Shown here: in pieces, positions 19,593 to 30,000 of the stretch | Position numbering within the stretch: the first letter of the stretch is position 1 | Layout of the letters: every line of letters begins with the position of its first letter | DNA from: Phycisphaerales bacterium | Lineage (GTDB): Bacteria; Planctomycetota; Phycisphaerae; Phycisphaerales; UBA1924 | Direction: 5' to 3' | DNA: 64,000 bases | NCBI GenBank assembly: GCA_035627955.1 | Contig: DASPKU010000012.1 | Coordinates: forward strand, 186,001 to 250,000 | Notes under the pieces: generated by a model | The model's input: only the letters and a program-made list of their open reading frames with translations | Databases searched by the model: none | Told to the model about the DNA's origin: nothing | Program-made: the position numbers and the translations under genes

Positions 19593-21896
19593 TTGCCTAG
19601 CACGACCGCCATCCTCGACGCCATCACCCAGCTGCTGCCCACCATGCAGCACGACGCGCCGAACCCCGCGGGCACCTCCACCCCCGCCTTCTTCCCCCTC
19701 AAGTCCCTCTACGCCCTCATCCCGCTCCTCCCGCTCCTCTCCTGCATCCTTTGCGGCGTCTTCGCCGCCCTCCGCATCAAGTCCAAGCTCCCCGCCTGGA
19801 CCACCGTCCTCTCCCTTGCCGTCTCCTTCGTCCTCACCGCCCTCATGGCGCGCGACCTCTGGTCGGGCGGGCACGCCCAAACCGGCGTCCTCCACGTCTT
19901 CGACTGGATCAACTTCTCCTGGGCCACCGGCGCCGGCGAGCAGACCAAGCACTTCATCGCCAACTTCGCCTTCTACATGGACCCCGTGTCCACCCTGTGG
20001 ATGCTCTTCGTCACGGGCCTGGCCACCCTCATCGCCCTCTACGCCAGCGAGTACATGAGCGGCGACCTGGGCGCCGGCTACTGCCGCTTCTTCGCCGCGT
20101 TCAGCCTGTTCGTCTTCTCCATGGCCTGCCTCGTGATGGCCGACAACCTCGTCCTGCTCTACCTGGGCTGGGAGGGCGTGGGCCTCTGCTCGTACCTGCT
20201 CATCGGCTACTTCTACAAGAAGCCCAGCGCCGTCGCCGCCGCCAAGAAGGCCTTCATCGTCAACCGCATCGGCGACCTCTTCCTGGCGCTCGGCATCTGG
20301 CTCACCTACGTCCACCTCGGCACCGTCCAGTACAGCGAGATCTTCGACCGCATCCAGCCCTACCTGGCCGCCGCCGCCAACGGCCGCTTCGACCAGATCC
20401 CCCTCGTCGTCCAGATCATCCCGCTCCTGCTCATGGGCGGCGCCTTCGGCAAGTCGGCCCAGTTCCCGCTGTACGTCTGGCTCCCCGACGCCATGGAAGG
20501 CCCCACCCCCGTCTCGGCCCTCATCCACGCCGCGACCATGGTGACCGCCGGCGTCTTCCTCATCGCCCGCACCTACGGCCTCTTCCAGCTCTCCGAGATC
20601 GCGCTCCCCATCGTCGCCTGGACCGGCGGCTTCACCGCCCTCCTCGCCGCCACCATCGGCATGGCCCAGTTCGACATCAAGCGCATCATGGCCTACTCGA
20701 CCGTGTCGCAGCTGGGCTACATGTTCGCCGGCCTGGGCGTCCTCACCTCCGGCGGCGCCGTCTTCCACGTCGTCACCCACGCCTTCTTCAAGGCCCTGCT
20801 CTTCCTCTGCTGCGGCGCCGTCATGCACGGCTTCGCCGGCCAGCTCGACCTCCGCAAGCTCTCGGGCGTCATGAAAATGAAGGGCTGGCTCGTCGTCGGC
20901 GTCGGCATGCTCATCGGCTGCCTCAACCTCTCCGGCTTCCCCGGCTTCGCCGGCTTCTTCAGCAAGGACATGATCCTCGCCGAGGCCTTCTCCCACCACG
21001 GCCACTACCAGTGGCTCGGCTGGCTCCTCCTCTTCACCGCCGGCCTTACCGCCTACTACACCTTCCGCGTCTTCTTCCGCGTCTTCGTCGGCCCCAAGTA
21101 CTTTGAGCCCGGCGATGAGCTCCACGGGCACGCCGACGCCGCCCACGACGCCGCCCACGACACCCACGGCCACGACCCCCACTCCCACCACGCCAAGGCC
21201 TCGGTTGAGCACTCCGGGACTCACCCGCAGAGCGAGGCCGCCGAAAAGGAACTCGCCGACAAGGCACACGGCGAGCACGGCCACGGTGACCACCACGCCG
21301 ACTTCCACCCCCACGCTCCCGGCTGGGCCATCAACACCGTCCTCGCCACCCTCGCGGTCCTTTCGATCGCGGCAGCCGGCCTCTACTTCATGGGCGCCCA
21401 CGGCGGCTTCGTCCCCCACCTCGTTGAGCAGAGCTCCGCGAACCTCATCCACAGCGAGCACGCCCCCGAGCACGCCACGCTCTTCGGGCAGAACCCGCAC
21501 GCGATCATGTACTACGTCTCCGGCGTGGTTGGCCTCATCGGCATCGCCATCGCCTACGTGCTGCACCTCCAGGGCCGCACCACCGCCGCCACGAGCAAGG
21601 CCGACGCCCTGCTCCCCGCCTTCGGCCCCGTCGCCAAGGCCGTGCAGAACAAGTGGTACGTCGACGAGTTCTACGACTTCCTCATCCGGAAGCCCCTCCT
21701 CGTCCTCTCGCACATCTTCCACACCATCGACCAGATCCTCGTCGACGGCCTGGTCAACCTCGCCGGCTACCTCCCCAAGGGCACCGGCAAGGTCCTCCGC
21801 CCCAGCCAGTCCGGCGAGCTCCACGGCTACGCCATCGGCATGGCCGGCGGCCTCGCCGTTCTCCTGATCATCATCCTGTGGGTCGCCCGCACCTGA
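19593..21896 (+). CDS. nuoL: NADH-quinone oxidoreductase subunit L
   Basis: A 767-residue proton-pumping antiporter-like subunit with about 16 membrane helices. Key residues are visible: E in YLGWEGVGLCSYLLIG, K in FPLYVWLPDAMEGPTPVSALIHAATMV (quoted in parts: VWLPDAMEGPTPVSALIH), and the lysine-bearing helix near 370 (FDIKRIMAYST). Between helices, residues about 509-579 form a loop with some twenty histidines (HGHADAAHDAAHDTHGH and more), absent from usual NuoL. The C-terminal lateral helix and last membrane helix are present. TTG at 19593 starts the frame; ATG at 19644 is an alternative. The spacer after nuoK holds a short hairpin-like repeat. Confidence 0.95.
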   Translation: MPSTTAILDAITQLLPTMQHDAPNPAGTSTPAFFPLKSLYALIPLLPLLSCILCGVFAALRIKSKLPAWTTVLSLAVSFVLTALMARDLWSGGHAQTGVLHVFDWINFSWATGAGEQTKHFIANFAFYMDPVSTLWMLFVTGLATLIALYASEYMSGDLGAGYCRFFAAFSLFVFSMACLVMADNLVLLYLGWEGVGLCSYLLIGYFYKKPSAVAAAKKAFIVNRIGDLFLALGIWLTYVHLGTVQYSEIFDRIQPYLAAAANGRFDQIPLVVQIIPLLLMGGAFGKSAQFPLYVWLPDAMEGPTPVSALIHAATMVTAGVFLIARTYGLFQLSEIALPIVAWTGGFTALLAATIGMAQFDIKRIMAYSTVSQLGYMFAGLGVLTSGGAVFHVVTHAFFKALLFLCCGAVMHGFAGQLDLRKLSGVMKMKGWLVVGVGMLIGCLNLSGFPGFAGFFSKDMILAEAFSHHGHYQWLGWLLLFTAGLTAYYTFRVFFRVFVGPKYFEPGDELHGHADAAHDAAHDTHGHDPHSHHAKASVEHSGTHPQSEAAEKELADKAHGEHGHGDHHADFHPHAPGWAINTVLATLAVLSIAAAGLYFMGAHGGFVPHLVEQSSANLIHSEHAPEHATLFGQNPHAIMYYVSGVVGLIGIAIAYVLHLQGRTTAATSKADALLPAFGPVAKAVQNKWYVDEFYDFLIRKPLLVLSHIFHTIDQILVDGLVNLAGYLPKGTGKVLRPSQSGELHGYAIGMAGGLAVLLIIILWVART

Positions 21897-21897
21897 A

Positions 21898-21931
21898 CCT
21901 TGATGCCTTGATGCCTCGTGCCCTGATGCCT
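21898..21931. repeat. short tandem repeat of TGATGCCT type
   Basis: Three to four degenerate units of TTGATGCC in the nuoL-nuoM spacer. It is the same style of 7-9-base tandem units seen at 16501, 17143 and 38982, with another unit sequence. Confidence 0.6.
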
Positions 21932-22035
21932 TTCTTCACCTTCAACCTCCTCCCCGCCCTCGCACCGCACCACGCCGAATCCGTGCACCTCGATCGCTCC
22001 GCTGTCCTCGGGTCCGCCGAGTCTGAGCCCCCCGC

Positions 22036-23781
22036 ATGCTGATCTATCTGATCTCCATCCCGCTCCTCTTCGCCGTCCTGGTGCTCGCGGCACCCCGGGA
22101 GTGGGCCCGCATCACCGCCCTCTGCGGCACGCTCATCGCCCTCGCGGTAGCCGTGTTCGCCATGCTCCCCGGCGAGGGCCGCTTCAACTGGGCCACCCCC
22201 GCAGAGTTCCAGTACGCCCACACCTACGCCTGGCTCCCGCAGCTGGGCCTCAACTTCTCCGTCGGCGTCGACTCTGTCGCGCTGCTGCTGATCGCCCTCA
22301 CCGCCCTTCTAGGCCCCATCTGCGTGCAGGCCTCCGCCACCACGATTACGCAGCGCGAGAAGACCTACTACTCCTGGCTGCTCGTCCTGCAGGCCGCGAT
22401 GACCGGCGTCTTCGCCGCCCGCGACCTCGTCCTCTTCTACACCTGCTTCGAGTTCACGCTCGTCCCCATGTTCGTGCTCATCAGCCTCTACGGCAGCACG
22501 AACCGCAAGAAGGCCGCGGTCAAGTTCTTCCTCTACACCTTCACCGGCTCCATCATCGCCCTCGCGGGCCTGGTGTACGTCGCCTGGAAGCACGCCCACA
22601 ACACCGGCGGCGAGTGGACCTTCGACATCGCCACGCTCCAGCAGGTCGCCGCGTCCATGAGCCCGCGCGAGCAGGCCTGGGTCATGCTCGCCATGCTCGC
22701 GGGGTTCGCCGTCAAGGTCCCGCTCTTCCCCGTGCACACCTGGCTGCCGCTGGCGCACACCGAGGCCCCCACCGCCGGCTCGGTCATCCTCGCCGGCGTG
22801 CTGCTCAAGCTCGGCACCTACGCCCTCTACCGCTTCGTCCTCCCCTTCACCCCCGCCGCCGTCGTCGAGTACGCCCCCGCCATCGGCGTCCTCTGCATCA
22901 TCGGCATCATCTACGGCGGCCTCATCTGCTGGGTGCAGAAGGACGTCAAGAAGCTCGTCGCCTACTCCTCGGTCGCCCACCTTGGCTTCTGCATCCTGGG
23001 CATGTTCGCCCTCAACAACAACGGCCTCACCGGCTCCATCCTCTACATGATCAACCACGGCCTCAGCACCGGGGCCCTCTTCCTCCTCATCGGCATGGTC
23101 TACGAGCGCTACCACACCCGCTCCATGAACGAGCTCGGCGGCCTCGCCGCCAAGATGCCCGTGTGGGCCACCTTCATGGTCTTCTTCACCATGGCCTCCG
23201 TCGGCCTCCCCGGCCTCAACGGCTTCGTCAGCGAGTTCCTCTGCCTCCTCGGCACCTTCCAGTCCAGCAGCGCCTGGGGCAGCAGCACCGGCCTCACCGA
23301 AGCGGGCCTCCCCGACGCGGGCCTCTGGGGCTCGGCCCAGGCCAGCGTCCCGGGCGCCACCCACGGCGGCCTCGGCCCCTGGTTCGCCGCCATCGCCGGC
23401 ATCGGCATGATCATCGCCGCCATCTACCTGCTCTACATGTGCGGCAAGATCGTCTGGGGCCCCCTCGTCGAGCCCGCGGGCCATGGTCATCACCACCATG
23501 CAGTAGGAACCCCGACCGTAAGGGAGGGGTCTTCGTCCGAGACCAACCACGAGGCCCCGCTCCCCACCGACCTCAGCCGGCGCGAGATCGGCATCCTGCT
23601 CCCCCTCGCCGTCCTCTGCATCTACCTGGGCGTCTACCCCAAGCACGTCCTGCAGGTCCTCCAGCCGCCCATCGATCAGACCCTCAAGGTCGTCAACGCG
23701 GCCGCGCCGCTCAAGTCCGTGCCCATCATGACCAACCCCCACGCCGCCGTGTCTGACGAGACCGTGGAGGCCGGCCGATGA
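22036..23781 (+). CDS. nuoM: NADH-quinone oxidoreductase subunit M
   Basis: A 581-residue antiporter-like subunit with about 14 membrane helices. The conserved helix-5 glutamate is in LFYTCFEFTLVPMFVLI, and KVPLFPVHTWLPLAHTEAP carries the helix-7 lysine and loop. A polar insert near residues 485-515 begins with a His run and contains a segment derived from a GC-rich hairpin (23505-23535), located in a loop before the last helix (IGILLPLAVLCIYLGVYP). It overlaps nuoN by four bases (ATGA at 23778-23781). Confidence 0.95.
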   Translation: MLIYLISIPLLFAVLVLAAPREWARITALCGTLIALAVAVFAMLPGEGRFNWATPAEFQYAHTYAWLPQLGLNFSVGVDSVALLLIALTALLGPICVQASATTITQREKTYYSWLLVLQAAMTGVFAARDLVLFYTCFEFTLVPMFVLISLYGSTNRKKAAVKFFLYTFTGSIIALAGLVYVAWKHAHNTGGEWTFDIATLQQVAASMSPREQAWVMLAMLAGFAVKVPLFPVHTWLPLAHTEAPTAGSVILAGVLLKLGTYALYRFVLPFTPAAVVEYAPAIGVLCIIGIIYGGLICWVQKDVKKLVAYSSVAHLGFCILGMFALNNNGLTGSILYMINHGLSTGALFLLIGMVYERYHTRSMNELGGLAAKMPVWATFMVFFTMASVGLPGLNGFVSEFLCLLGTFQSSSAWGSSTGLTEAGLPDAGLWGSAQASVPGATHGGLGPWFAAIAGIGMIIAAIYLLYMCGKIVWGPLVEPAGHGHHHHAVGTPTVREGSSSETNHEAPLPTDLSRREIGILLPLAVLCIYLGVYPKHVLQVLQPPIDQTLKVVNAAAPLKSVPIMTNPHAAVSDETVEAGR

Positions 23782-25403
23782 TCGAACGCCTCCCCTTCCT
23801 CTACCCCGAGATCGCCCTCTTCATCACCACCTGCATCGTGATGATCCTGGGCCTCTCCCGCAACGTCGCCGTCCGCCGCGCCACCGCGGTCGTCGCTGGG
23901 CTTGGTGTTGCCGCCGCGGGCATCATCGCCGTCTGGAAAACACCTCCGAACGATGGCATCGCGCTCACACGTGAGCAGGGCCAGATCCTCCTGCCCTTCA
24001 TGGTCCCCTACGCCAAGGCCCTCATCGCCGGCGTCGGGCTCCTGCTCCTCATGCTCCTCGCCGGCACCGTTGACCGCGCCGAAGAAGCCGCCATCCGCGC
24101 CGGCAAGCGCGCCTTCGACCCCCTCCGCAGCAACCGCGCTGAGTTCTACGCCTTCTACCTCTTTTCCCTCACCGGCCTCATGCTCTGCGCCGGCGCCGAC
24201 GACCTCATCTGGCTCTTCCTCGCCCTCGAGCTCACCAGCCTCCCCACCTACATCATGGTGAGCATCTCCACCGCGCGCAACCGCTCGCGCGAGGCCGGCG
24301 TCAAGTACTTCTTCCTGGGCGCCATGGGCGCCGCCGTGTTCCTCTACGGCTTCGCCCTGCTCTATGGCGGCACCGGCACCACCAACCTCAACGCCATCGC
24401 CGACGTCTTCGCACGCGACGGCGTCAATAACATCGCCCTCGCCGGCCTGCTCGTCTCCATCCTCGGCCTGGGCTTCAAGGTCGCCGCGGTGCCCATGCAC
24501 TTCTACACGCCCGACGTGTACGAAGGCGCCGCGCCGCAGGTCTCCGCGTTCCTCGCCTTCGTGCCCAAGACCGCTGGCTTCATCGGCATCCTGCTTCTCT
24601 GCGCCACCGTTGGCTGGAACCACGGCCCTGATCCCAGCAGCAATCACCACCTCCCCGACGTCGTCCGCCTGACCCTCTGGGTCATGGCCGCGCTCACGAT
24701 GACCGTGGGCAACGTCCTCGCGATTCTTCAGAACTCCGTCAAGCGCATCCTCGCCTACTCCTCCATCGCGCACACCGGCTACATGCTCGTCGGCGTCATC
24801 GCCGGCCCCGGCGACGGCCGCTTTTCGCAGAACGGCATCGCCGCCGTCCTCTTCTACCTCTTCGCCTACGGCCTCATGAACCTCGGCTGCTTCGCCGTGC
24901 TCGCCGCCCTCGAGCGCCGTGCTCTCGGTGGCACCGGCCTCCCGACCGGTGATTCCGAGCCCCGCGAGATCGACAACATCGCCGACCTCCGCGGCCTGTG
25001 CGCCTCCCGCCCCGTCCTCGGCTGGACCATGGTCATCTGCAGCCTCAGCCTCCTGGGCTTCCCCCCGCTGCTGGGCTTCTTCAGCAAGCTCCCGCTCTTC
25101 ACGAGCGCCATCAGCGCCGGCGAGATCCCCCTGGTCATCGTCCTCGGCATCAACTCCGCCATCGCCGCCTTCTACTACCTGCGCCTGGCCTTCACGCCCT
25201 TCCTCGAGAACGCCGACGCCTCCGTCGAGCCCGCTCACGAGAGCCCCTTCGCCACCCGCAAGTTCGCCGGCCTCCTCGCAGCGATCGCGGTCGTCGTCCT
25301 CGGCGTCGCCGGCTACAAGCTCATGGACCCGGTCATGCAGCACACCGAGCAGGCCGGCGCGTACAAGGCCCAACTCCCGGCAACCACCGCCAACGCCGAG
25401 TAA
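23778..25403 (+). CDS. nuoN: NADH-quinone oxidoreductase subunit N
   Basis: The 541-residue third antiporter-like subunit. The helix-5 glutamate lies in LFLALELTSLPTYIMVS; GFKVAAVPMHFYTPDVYEGA carries the helix-7 lysine, and the second half has NSVKRILAYSSIAHTGYML. It closes the nuoJKLMN set. The peripheral-arm genes nuoA-I are not in the window and cannot lie immediately upstream, because pgsA is divergent there, so this organism splits its complex I genes into at least two loci. Confidence 0.95.
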   Translation: MIERLPFLYPEIALFITTCIVMILGLSRNVAVRRATAVVAGLGVAAAGIIAVWKTPPNDGIALTREQGQILLPFMVPYAKALIAGVGLLLLMLLAGTVDRAEEAAIRAGKRAFDPLRSNRAEFYAFYLFSLTGLMLCAGADDLIWLFLALELTSLPTYIMVSISTARNRSREAGVKYFFLGAMGAAVFLYGFALLYGGTGTTNLNAIADVFARDGVNNIALAGLLVSILGLGFKVAAVPMHFYTPDVYEGAAPQVSAFLAFVPKTAGFIGILLLCATVGWNHGPDPSSNHHLPDVVRLTLWVMAALTMTVGNVLAILQNSVKRILAYSSIAHTGYMLVGVIAGPGDGRFSQNGIAAVLFYLFAYGLMNLGCFAVLAALERRALGGTGLPTGDSEPREIDNIADLRGLCASRPVLGWTMVICSLSLLGFPPLLGFFSKLPLFTSAISAGEIPLVIVLGINSAIAAFYYLRLAFTPFLENADASVEPAHESPFATRKFAGLLAAIAVVVLGVAGYKLMDPVMQHTEQAGAYKAQLPATTANAE

Positions 25404-25452
25404 CGCGCTCACCGTCTTTTCTTGAACCCGCACAGCGGGTGCCTTGCAATAG

Positions 25453-25488
25453 CCCAGGGTGAAGCGAGTCCGCGAGCGGAACCCTGGG
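25453..25488. repeat. family B nested hairpin, copy 2
   Basis: The outer stem CCCAGGGT / ACCCTGGG encloses GAAGCGAGTCCGCGAGCGGA. It is flanked by two direct copies of AACCCGC(A/G)CAGCGGGTG (25424 and 25509). It lies between the convergent ends of nuoN and the gene at 25575, where it could also help stop transcription. Confidence 0.7.
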
Positions 25489-25574
25489 ATGTGCACGCGC
25501 GTCCTTGGAACCCGCGCAGCGGGTGACCCTTCTTGTAACACGACCGCGCGTTGATCACACGCGCACCTACCGCG

Positions 25575-26375
25575 TCACGCCGCCTTCGCACGCCCCGTCC
25601 ACCCCTGGACCCCGAGCCCCACCGCGCTCACACACCCCCACACCACCAGCCACCCCACCGCCCCCATCTCCACCCCACCCACACCCAGCGCCCCCACCAC
25701 CCACGCGAAGCTCACGAGAAACACCGCCGCGCCGAGCAGCGACGTCACCAGCGCCTCTGTCTTCTTCGGCGCCAGCGCCCCGACCACAAACCCCAGCACA
25801 CCCGCCCCCAGCCCCACAAGCACCAGCACCCCGCGCGACTTCTCCGGGACGCAAGCCCACACGTTGCCCACATGGTCCGACGCCTGCCGCACCTCCACCC
25901 GCGCGGTCTCCTCCACCGCCTCCGGGCTCTCCACGCTCGGCTCCGGGTCCATCGCGTGTGAAATCAGCGTGACCTGCTCCCGCACCGCGAACTCGACCTT
26001 CGCCCCTGTCGTGTCCACCGACAGCACCGCCCCGGCAATCAGGACACCAATAGCCGCAAAGGTCCCCGCCCCCGCGATCGCCAGCGTCGCCCGGAACAGT
26101 CCCACCGCAACCAGCGCCCCCACCACCGAACCAACCCCCATCGCCGCCAGCGCCGCCGGGCAGTCGTGCGTGTGCCCCTCCAGCAGACCCGTCAGGGCCA
26201 CCACCCCCACCAGCCCGCCCGCGGCAGCCCCAAAGACCACCGTCACCGGTTTCAGCACCCTGTTCCCTGCCAATAGCAGGAGCAGCCCGCCGATAACGCT
26301 AGCCACCGCAGGTAGATACGCCATCCAGGGCACCCGCCCCGCCGCGTCGATGGTCGGCTGGACCCATTCCCACAT
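25575..26375 (-). CDS. multi-pass membrane protein, hypothetical
   Basis: A 266-residue protein with seven to eight hydrophobic, Gly/Ala/Val-rich segments, the first near residues 20-38 (LPAVASVIGGLLLLLAGN) and a run of glycine-spaced helices such as GAAAGGLVGVVALTG. A polar loop at about 130-185 (acidic, with one Cys-Val-Pro) divides four N-terminal from three C-terminal helices. The layout is reminiscent of DUF4203/TMEM198-type proteins but I cannot confirm the family. GTGAGGA upstream of the ATG serves as Shine-Dalgarno. Confidence 0.75.
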   Translation of the reverse strand: MWEWVQPTIDAAGRVPWMAYLPAVASVIGGLLLLLAGNRVLKPVTVVFGAAAGGLVGVVALTGLLEGHTHDCPAALAAMGVGSVVGALVAVGLFRATLAIAGAGTFAAIGVLIAGAVLSVDTTGAKVEFAVREQVTLISHAMDPEPSVESPEAVEETARVEVRQASDHVGNVWACVPEKSRGVLVLVGLGAGVLGFVVGALAPKKTEALVTSLLGAAVFLVSFAWVVGALGVGGVEMGAVGWLVVWGCVSAVGLGVQGWTGRAKAA

Positions 26376-27070
26376 CTCTGAATCCTCACCAGGGTTGCCC
26401 CTTCAGGATTCGGCCTGATCACCCCCGAGTTGCACGATTGCATCGCACTTCCCGCCTGCGCCGCCCCCGCCGCCCTCCCAACCCGCGCAGCCCTCACGCC
26501 CCCACCCGCCGCGCACACATTGCATCCCGCCTGCAACCCCCCGCTCACCGCTGCGTAGGTGGACATACCCAAGCGGGGACCTGGGCAACCTGCGCCCGTC
26601 CGTCCACGGCGGACCCGCGCTCCCCACCCCCAACAGCTCGAGGGGTCCGAACCGGGACCGACCGCGCGTCTGGACCCGCTCCCGCCCCCCGCGGCCCCCA
26701 CCGGCCGCCCAAAGCAATCCCCCGAGTTGTACGACGGCGCGCATTGCGGTAGTCTGAACAGGTCCGAGAGGCGCAGGCGGCCACCCCGACCGCGCACCTT
26801 GGGCGCAGACTGACCCGCGCCCTGGCCGTCGCAAGACGCGTGCCGCGGCGCACGACGGGTCTGAAGCACGTCGCGTCAGGCCGCTCCAGCGCGGAGCGCC
26901 GCGACCGCTTCGGTTGGGCCGCAAGGCCCAGGCCACCGTGGGAGAGTCTCAGCGTTGCTTCGGCGCTCACCCCGCCGACTCGACGTTGCGACAGCGTCAC
27001 GGGAACTCGCCGCAACAACACCGCGGCGAGCGTTCAAGGATGGACTTCCGGTTTTCGTTGAGGAGCTGAT
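26376..27070. other. long intergenic region upstream of the giant surface-protein gene
   Basis: About 695 bases between divergent genes with no convincing coding sequence. Two copies of CCCCCGAGTTG(C/T)ACGA occur at 26423 and 26720. The second overlaps a sigma70-like promoter (next entry), which would give a 5' leader of about 310 bases for the giant gene. AGGAG at 27060-27064 is the Shine-Dalgarno of that gene. Several GC-rich inverted repeats are present, but none is clearly a riboswitch or terminator. Confidence 0.5.
26727..26755 (+). promoter_or_regulatory. candidate sigma70-type promoter of the giant gene
   Basis: TTGTAC at 26727-26732, a 17-base spacer and TAGTCT at 26750-26755. Spacing is ideal and both hexamers are near consensus, but in a GC-rich genome with an untested sigma factor this remains a guess. 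Confidence 0.3.
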
Positions 27071-30000
27071 ATGGGTCGCACGCCTGTCCGTCGCAGCAGC
27101 AGCAACCGCTACCTCCGCCAGCGCCGCCCCATCGGCGGACCAAAGGCGCTCACCAGCAGCGCCGGCCTCACCGACCGCCCCACCGTCGACCAGCTCGAGC
27201 GTCGCCAGATGCTCTTCTCGCTGGCCATCACCCCCGACATCGTCGACCCCAACACCGGTCTGGGCACGGTGCGGCAGCACTTCAGCTACGTCATCCCCTA
27301 CCTCCACACCAATGTCGAGATCCAGCCCCCCCAGCCGCCTGAAGTCACCACCGAGAACTTCAGCGAGGCCGGCTTCGGCCCCATCGGCAGCGGCCAGTTC
27401 TTCCAGTCCGGCCTCCGCGTCCGCCACAACATCTTCCCGCCGGGCGACATCCTCATCAACGCCCAGCCCCCCAACGCCGACAACCAGGTGCGCTGGCTCC
27501 AGGTGACCGAGGACACCATCGGCGAGTTCATGACCCTGGAGTTCTTCACTCCCGCGCAGGACAACGCGCCCGCGCGCCCCGTCGTCGTCACTTCCGCCAC
27601 CGTCACCTTCGAGGGCCTCAGCGCGGCCGACCTTACCGGCCTCCTCACCGATAACGTCCGCGTCGACCTCACCCGCGGCGCGAACCAGGCCGTCGTCGCC
27701 TCCTTCACCGGCGCCGCCCTCCGCAACCAGTTCCAGACCGGCAACCCCGCGCTCGGCACCGGCGCCGCCCAGTTCAACCTCGAGGAAGGCTTCGACGCCA
27801 TCCGTATCACCATGATCGAGGCCCCCACCGGCGGCACGCCCGGCTTCCGCATCCGCGATGTCTCCTGGTCCGTGCCCCAGGCCCGCTTCGCCGAACTGAT
27901 CGAGTCACGTATCTTCAGCGCCGTCGTGGTGCTCACCGGCCCCGTCGGCGCGACTGCCACCTTCCTCGATCTCTACGGGCGTGACATGGTGGCCTCCCTC
28001 GCCGCGGGCCAGCCCGAGGGCGGCCAGGGCCGCCCCATCATCGACGCCAACGACGACGGCGTCCCCGACTTCAACGACGGCATCGGCTCCATCCACCTCC
28101 TCAACACCGACTCCCGCACCGCCATCTCCATTTGGGGCGGCACGGCCGCGCCCTTCACCGACGACGCCCCCGACGACTCGGACTTCAACGAGTTCAACCC
28201 CGACTTCCGCGGCAACTGGGCCTTCACCCTCACCGACGAGCTCATCGGCAACTTCGACGCGTTCGAGGACGCCGGCTTCGCCTACGCCTGGGACATCCCG
28301 CCCGGTGAGACGGAGATCGACTTCGCCGGCCTCCCCCCGGGCCCCGGCTCCGTCATCATCGGCTCACCCTGGGTCCGCCCCAACGGCAACCCCGCGCAGT
28401 ACAACCCCGGCGGCCTCGCACCCGGCCAGGGCAACACCATCACCGATGGCTTCACCCAGCCCGACCAGGGCATCTTCATCGATGACGGCGGGAACCTCGG
28501 CAGCGTCTACCTCCACGGCATCCTTCACGGCTCCTCCCAGTTCCAGGGCTTCGTCGACCGCATCTACGTCGGCTACCTCGTCGGCTCGATTACGGTCCAA
28601 GGCGACCTCGGCGCCCTGTATGCAGGCACCGACGCGGGTCAATGGGTTCCCGATCCTGACTTCAACCCCACCAACGACATCGACCCCGTCAACAAGACGG
28701 CCGGCCAGCTCCTCGTCGGCCGCACCATGGGCGAGCTCGCCATCGCCGGCCGCAGCCTGCTCGACGTGCAGGTCGTCGGCGACCTCAACAACGCCGCCGT
28801 TCGCCCCGCCCGCGACAACTTCACCCACTACGAACGCGAGTGGGTCAACGCCATCAACACCAGCTTTGGCACACGCGACGTCATCAACACAATCCTCAAC
28901 AACACCAACTGGGTTGCCCGCAGCCCCAACGACCGCTACGACGCCACCAGCGACCAGGCCATGGTCTTCGGCCCCGAGCTCTTCCGCAACGATCAGCTCC
29001 TGGGCGCCGAATGGATCGGCGGCATGACCACCGGCGTCCGCATCAAGGGCGCCCTCTCCGGCCAGGACCCCACCCAGGGCGAGGACACCAACGACGTCTA
29101 CGCCTTCGCCGTCGACGGCTCGCAGGACATCTCTATCGAGGGCATCGCGTTCCTCAACGGGACCGAGCAGGCCATCTACATGCGCATCATGGACGAGAAC
29201 GGCCGCACCTACGCCGCTCCCCAGGAAGGCATCCCCGGCCGCTCTTCCCGCATCACCTTCAAGCCCCGTAGCCCCGGCGTCTACTACCTCGTCGTCTCCG
29301 ACCCCACCGACCGCCAGACGGCCGATACCCAGATCGCCAACGTCCGCTACACCATCAGCATCACCGGCCTCGCGGCCGCCACCCTCGGCGCCTACCGCAC
29401 CGGCGGCGGCTCGGGCTTCACCGACGTCGCCGCGGGCGAAGGCAACGTGGTGCAGGTGCTCGCGGGCAACATCGGCTCGCTCCGCATCGGCACCGGTTTC
29501 GTCAACTCCGGCGGCGCCCTGGTGGACCCCCTCTCAATTATCAACACCGACCAGGACGACGACGACAACATGGCCTGGCAGGGCGGCAGCATCTCCGCCC
29601 CCGGCAACGTCTACAACATCACCGCCGGCTCCGACATCGGCCACCCCAACAACACCGCCGGCAGCCCCATCAACATGATCGTGGGCGGCGACGTGGGCAC
29701 CATCATCACCGGCATGTACTTCGGCTTCGCCGGCGACGAGGGTGACGTCAACTACTTCAACCTCCAGGCCGGCGGCCGCATCGCCGCCATCCGCGTCTCC
29801 GGCTCCATCGGCGTCGACCACGACCGCTCCGAGGACCCCGCCCGCTACGACCCCGTCACCGACAGCTTCACGTCCATCACCACCGGCGCCAACGGCGGCA
29901 ACGGCGACATCGGCCACTTCGAGGTCGGCGGCAACATCTTCGCCAGCGGCCTCCGCGTCCGCACCTCCGACGGCTCCACCATCACCACCTTCCTCGTCAA

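Noticed and set aside
19578-21824. A 748-codon antisense frame over nuoL
   Set aside because: Shadow of nuoL: Glu/Gly/Val/Ala runs without any fold-like pattern.
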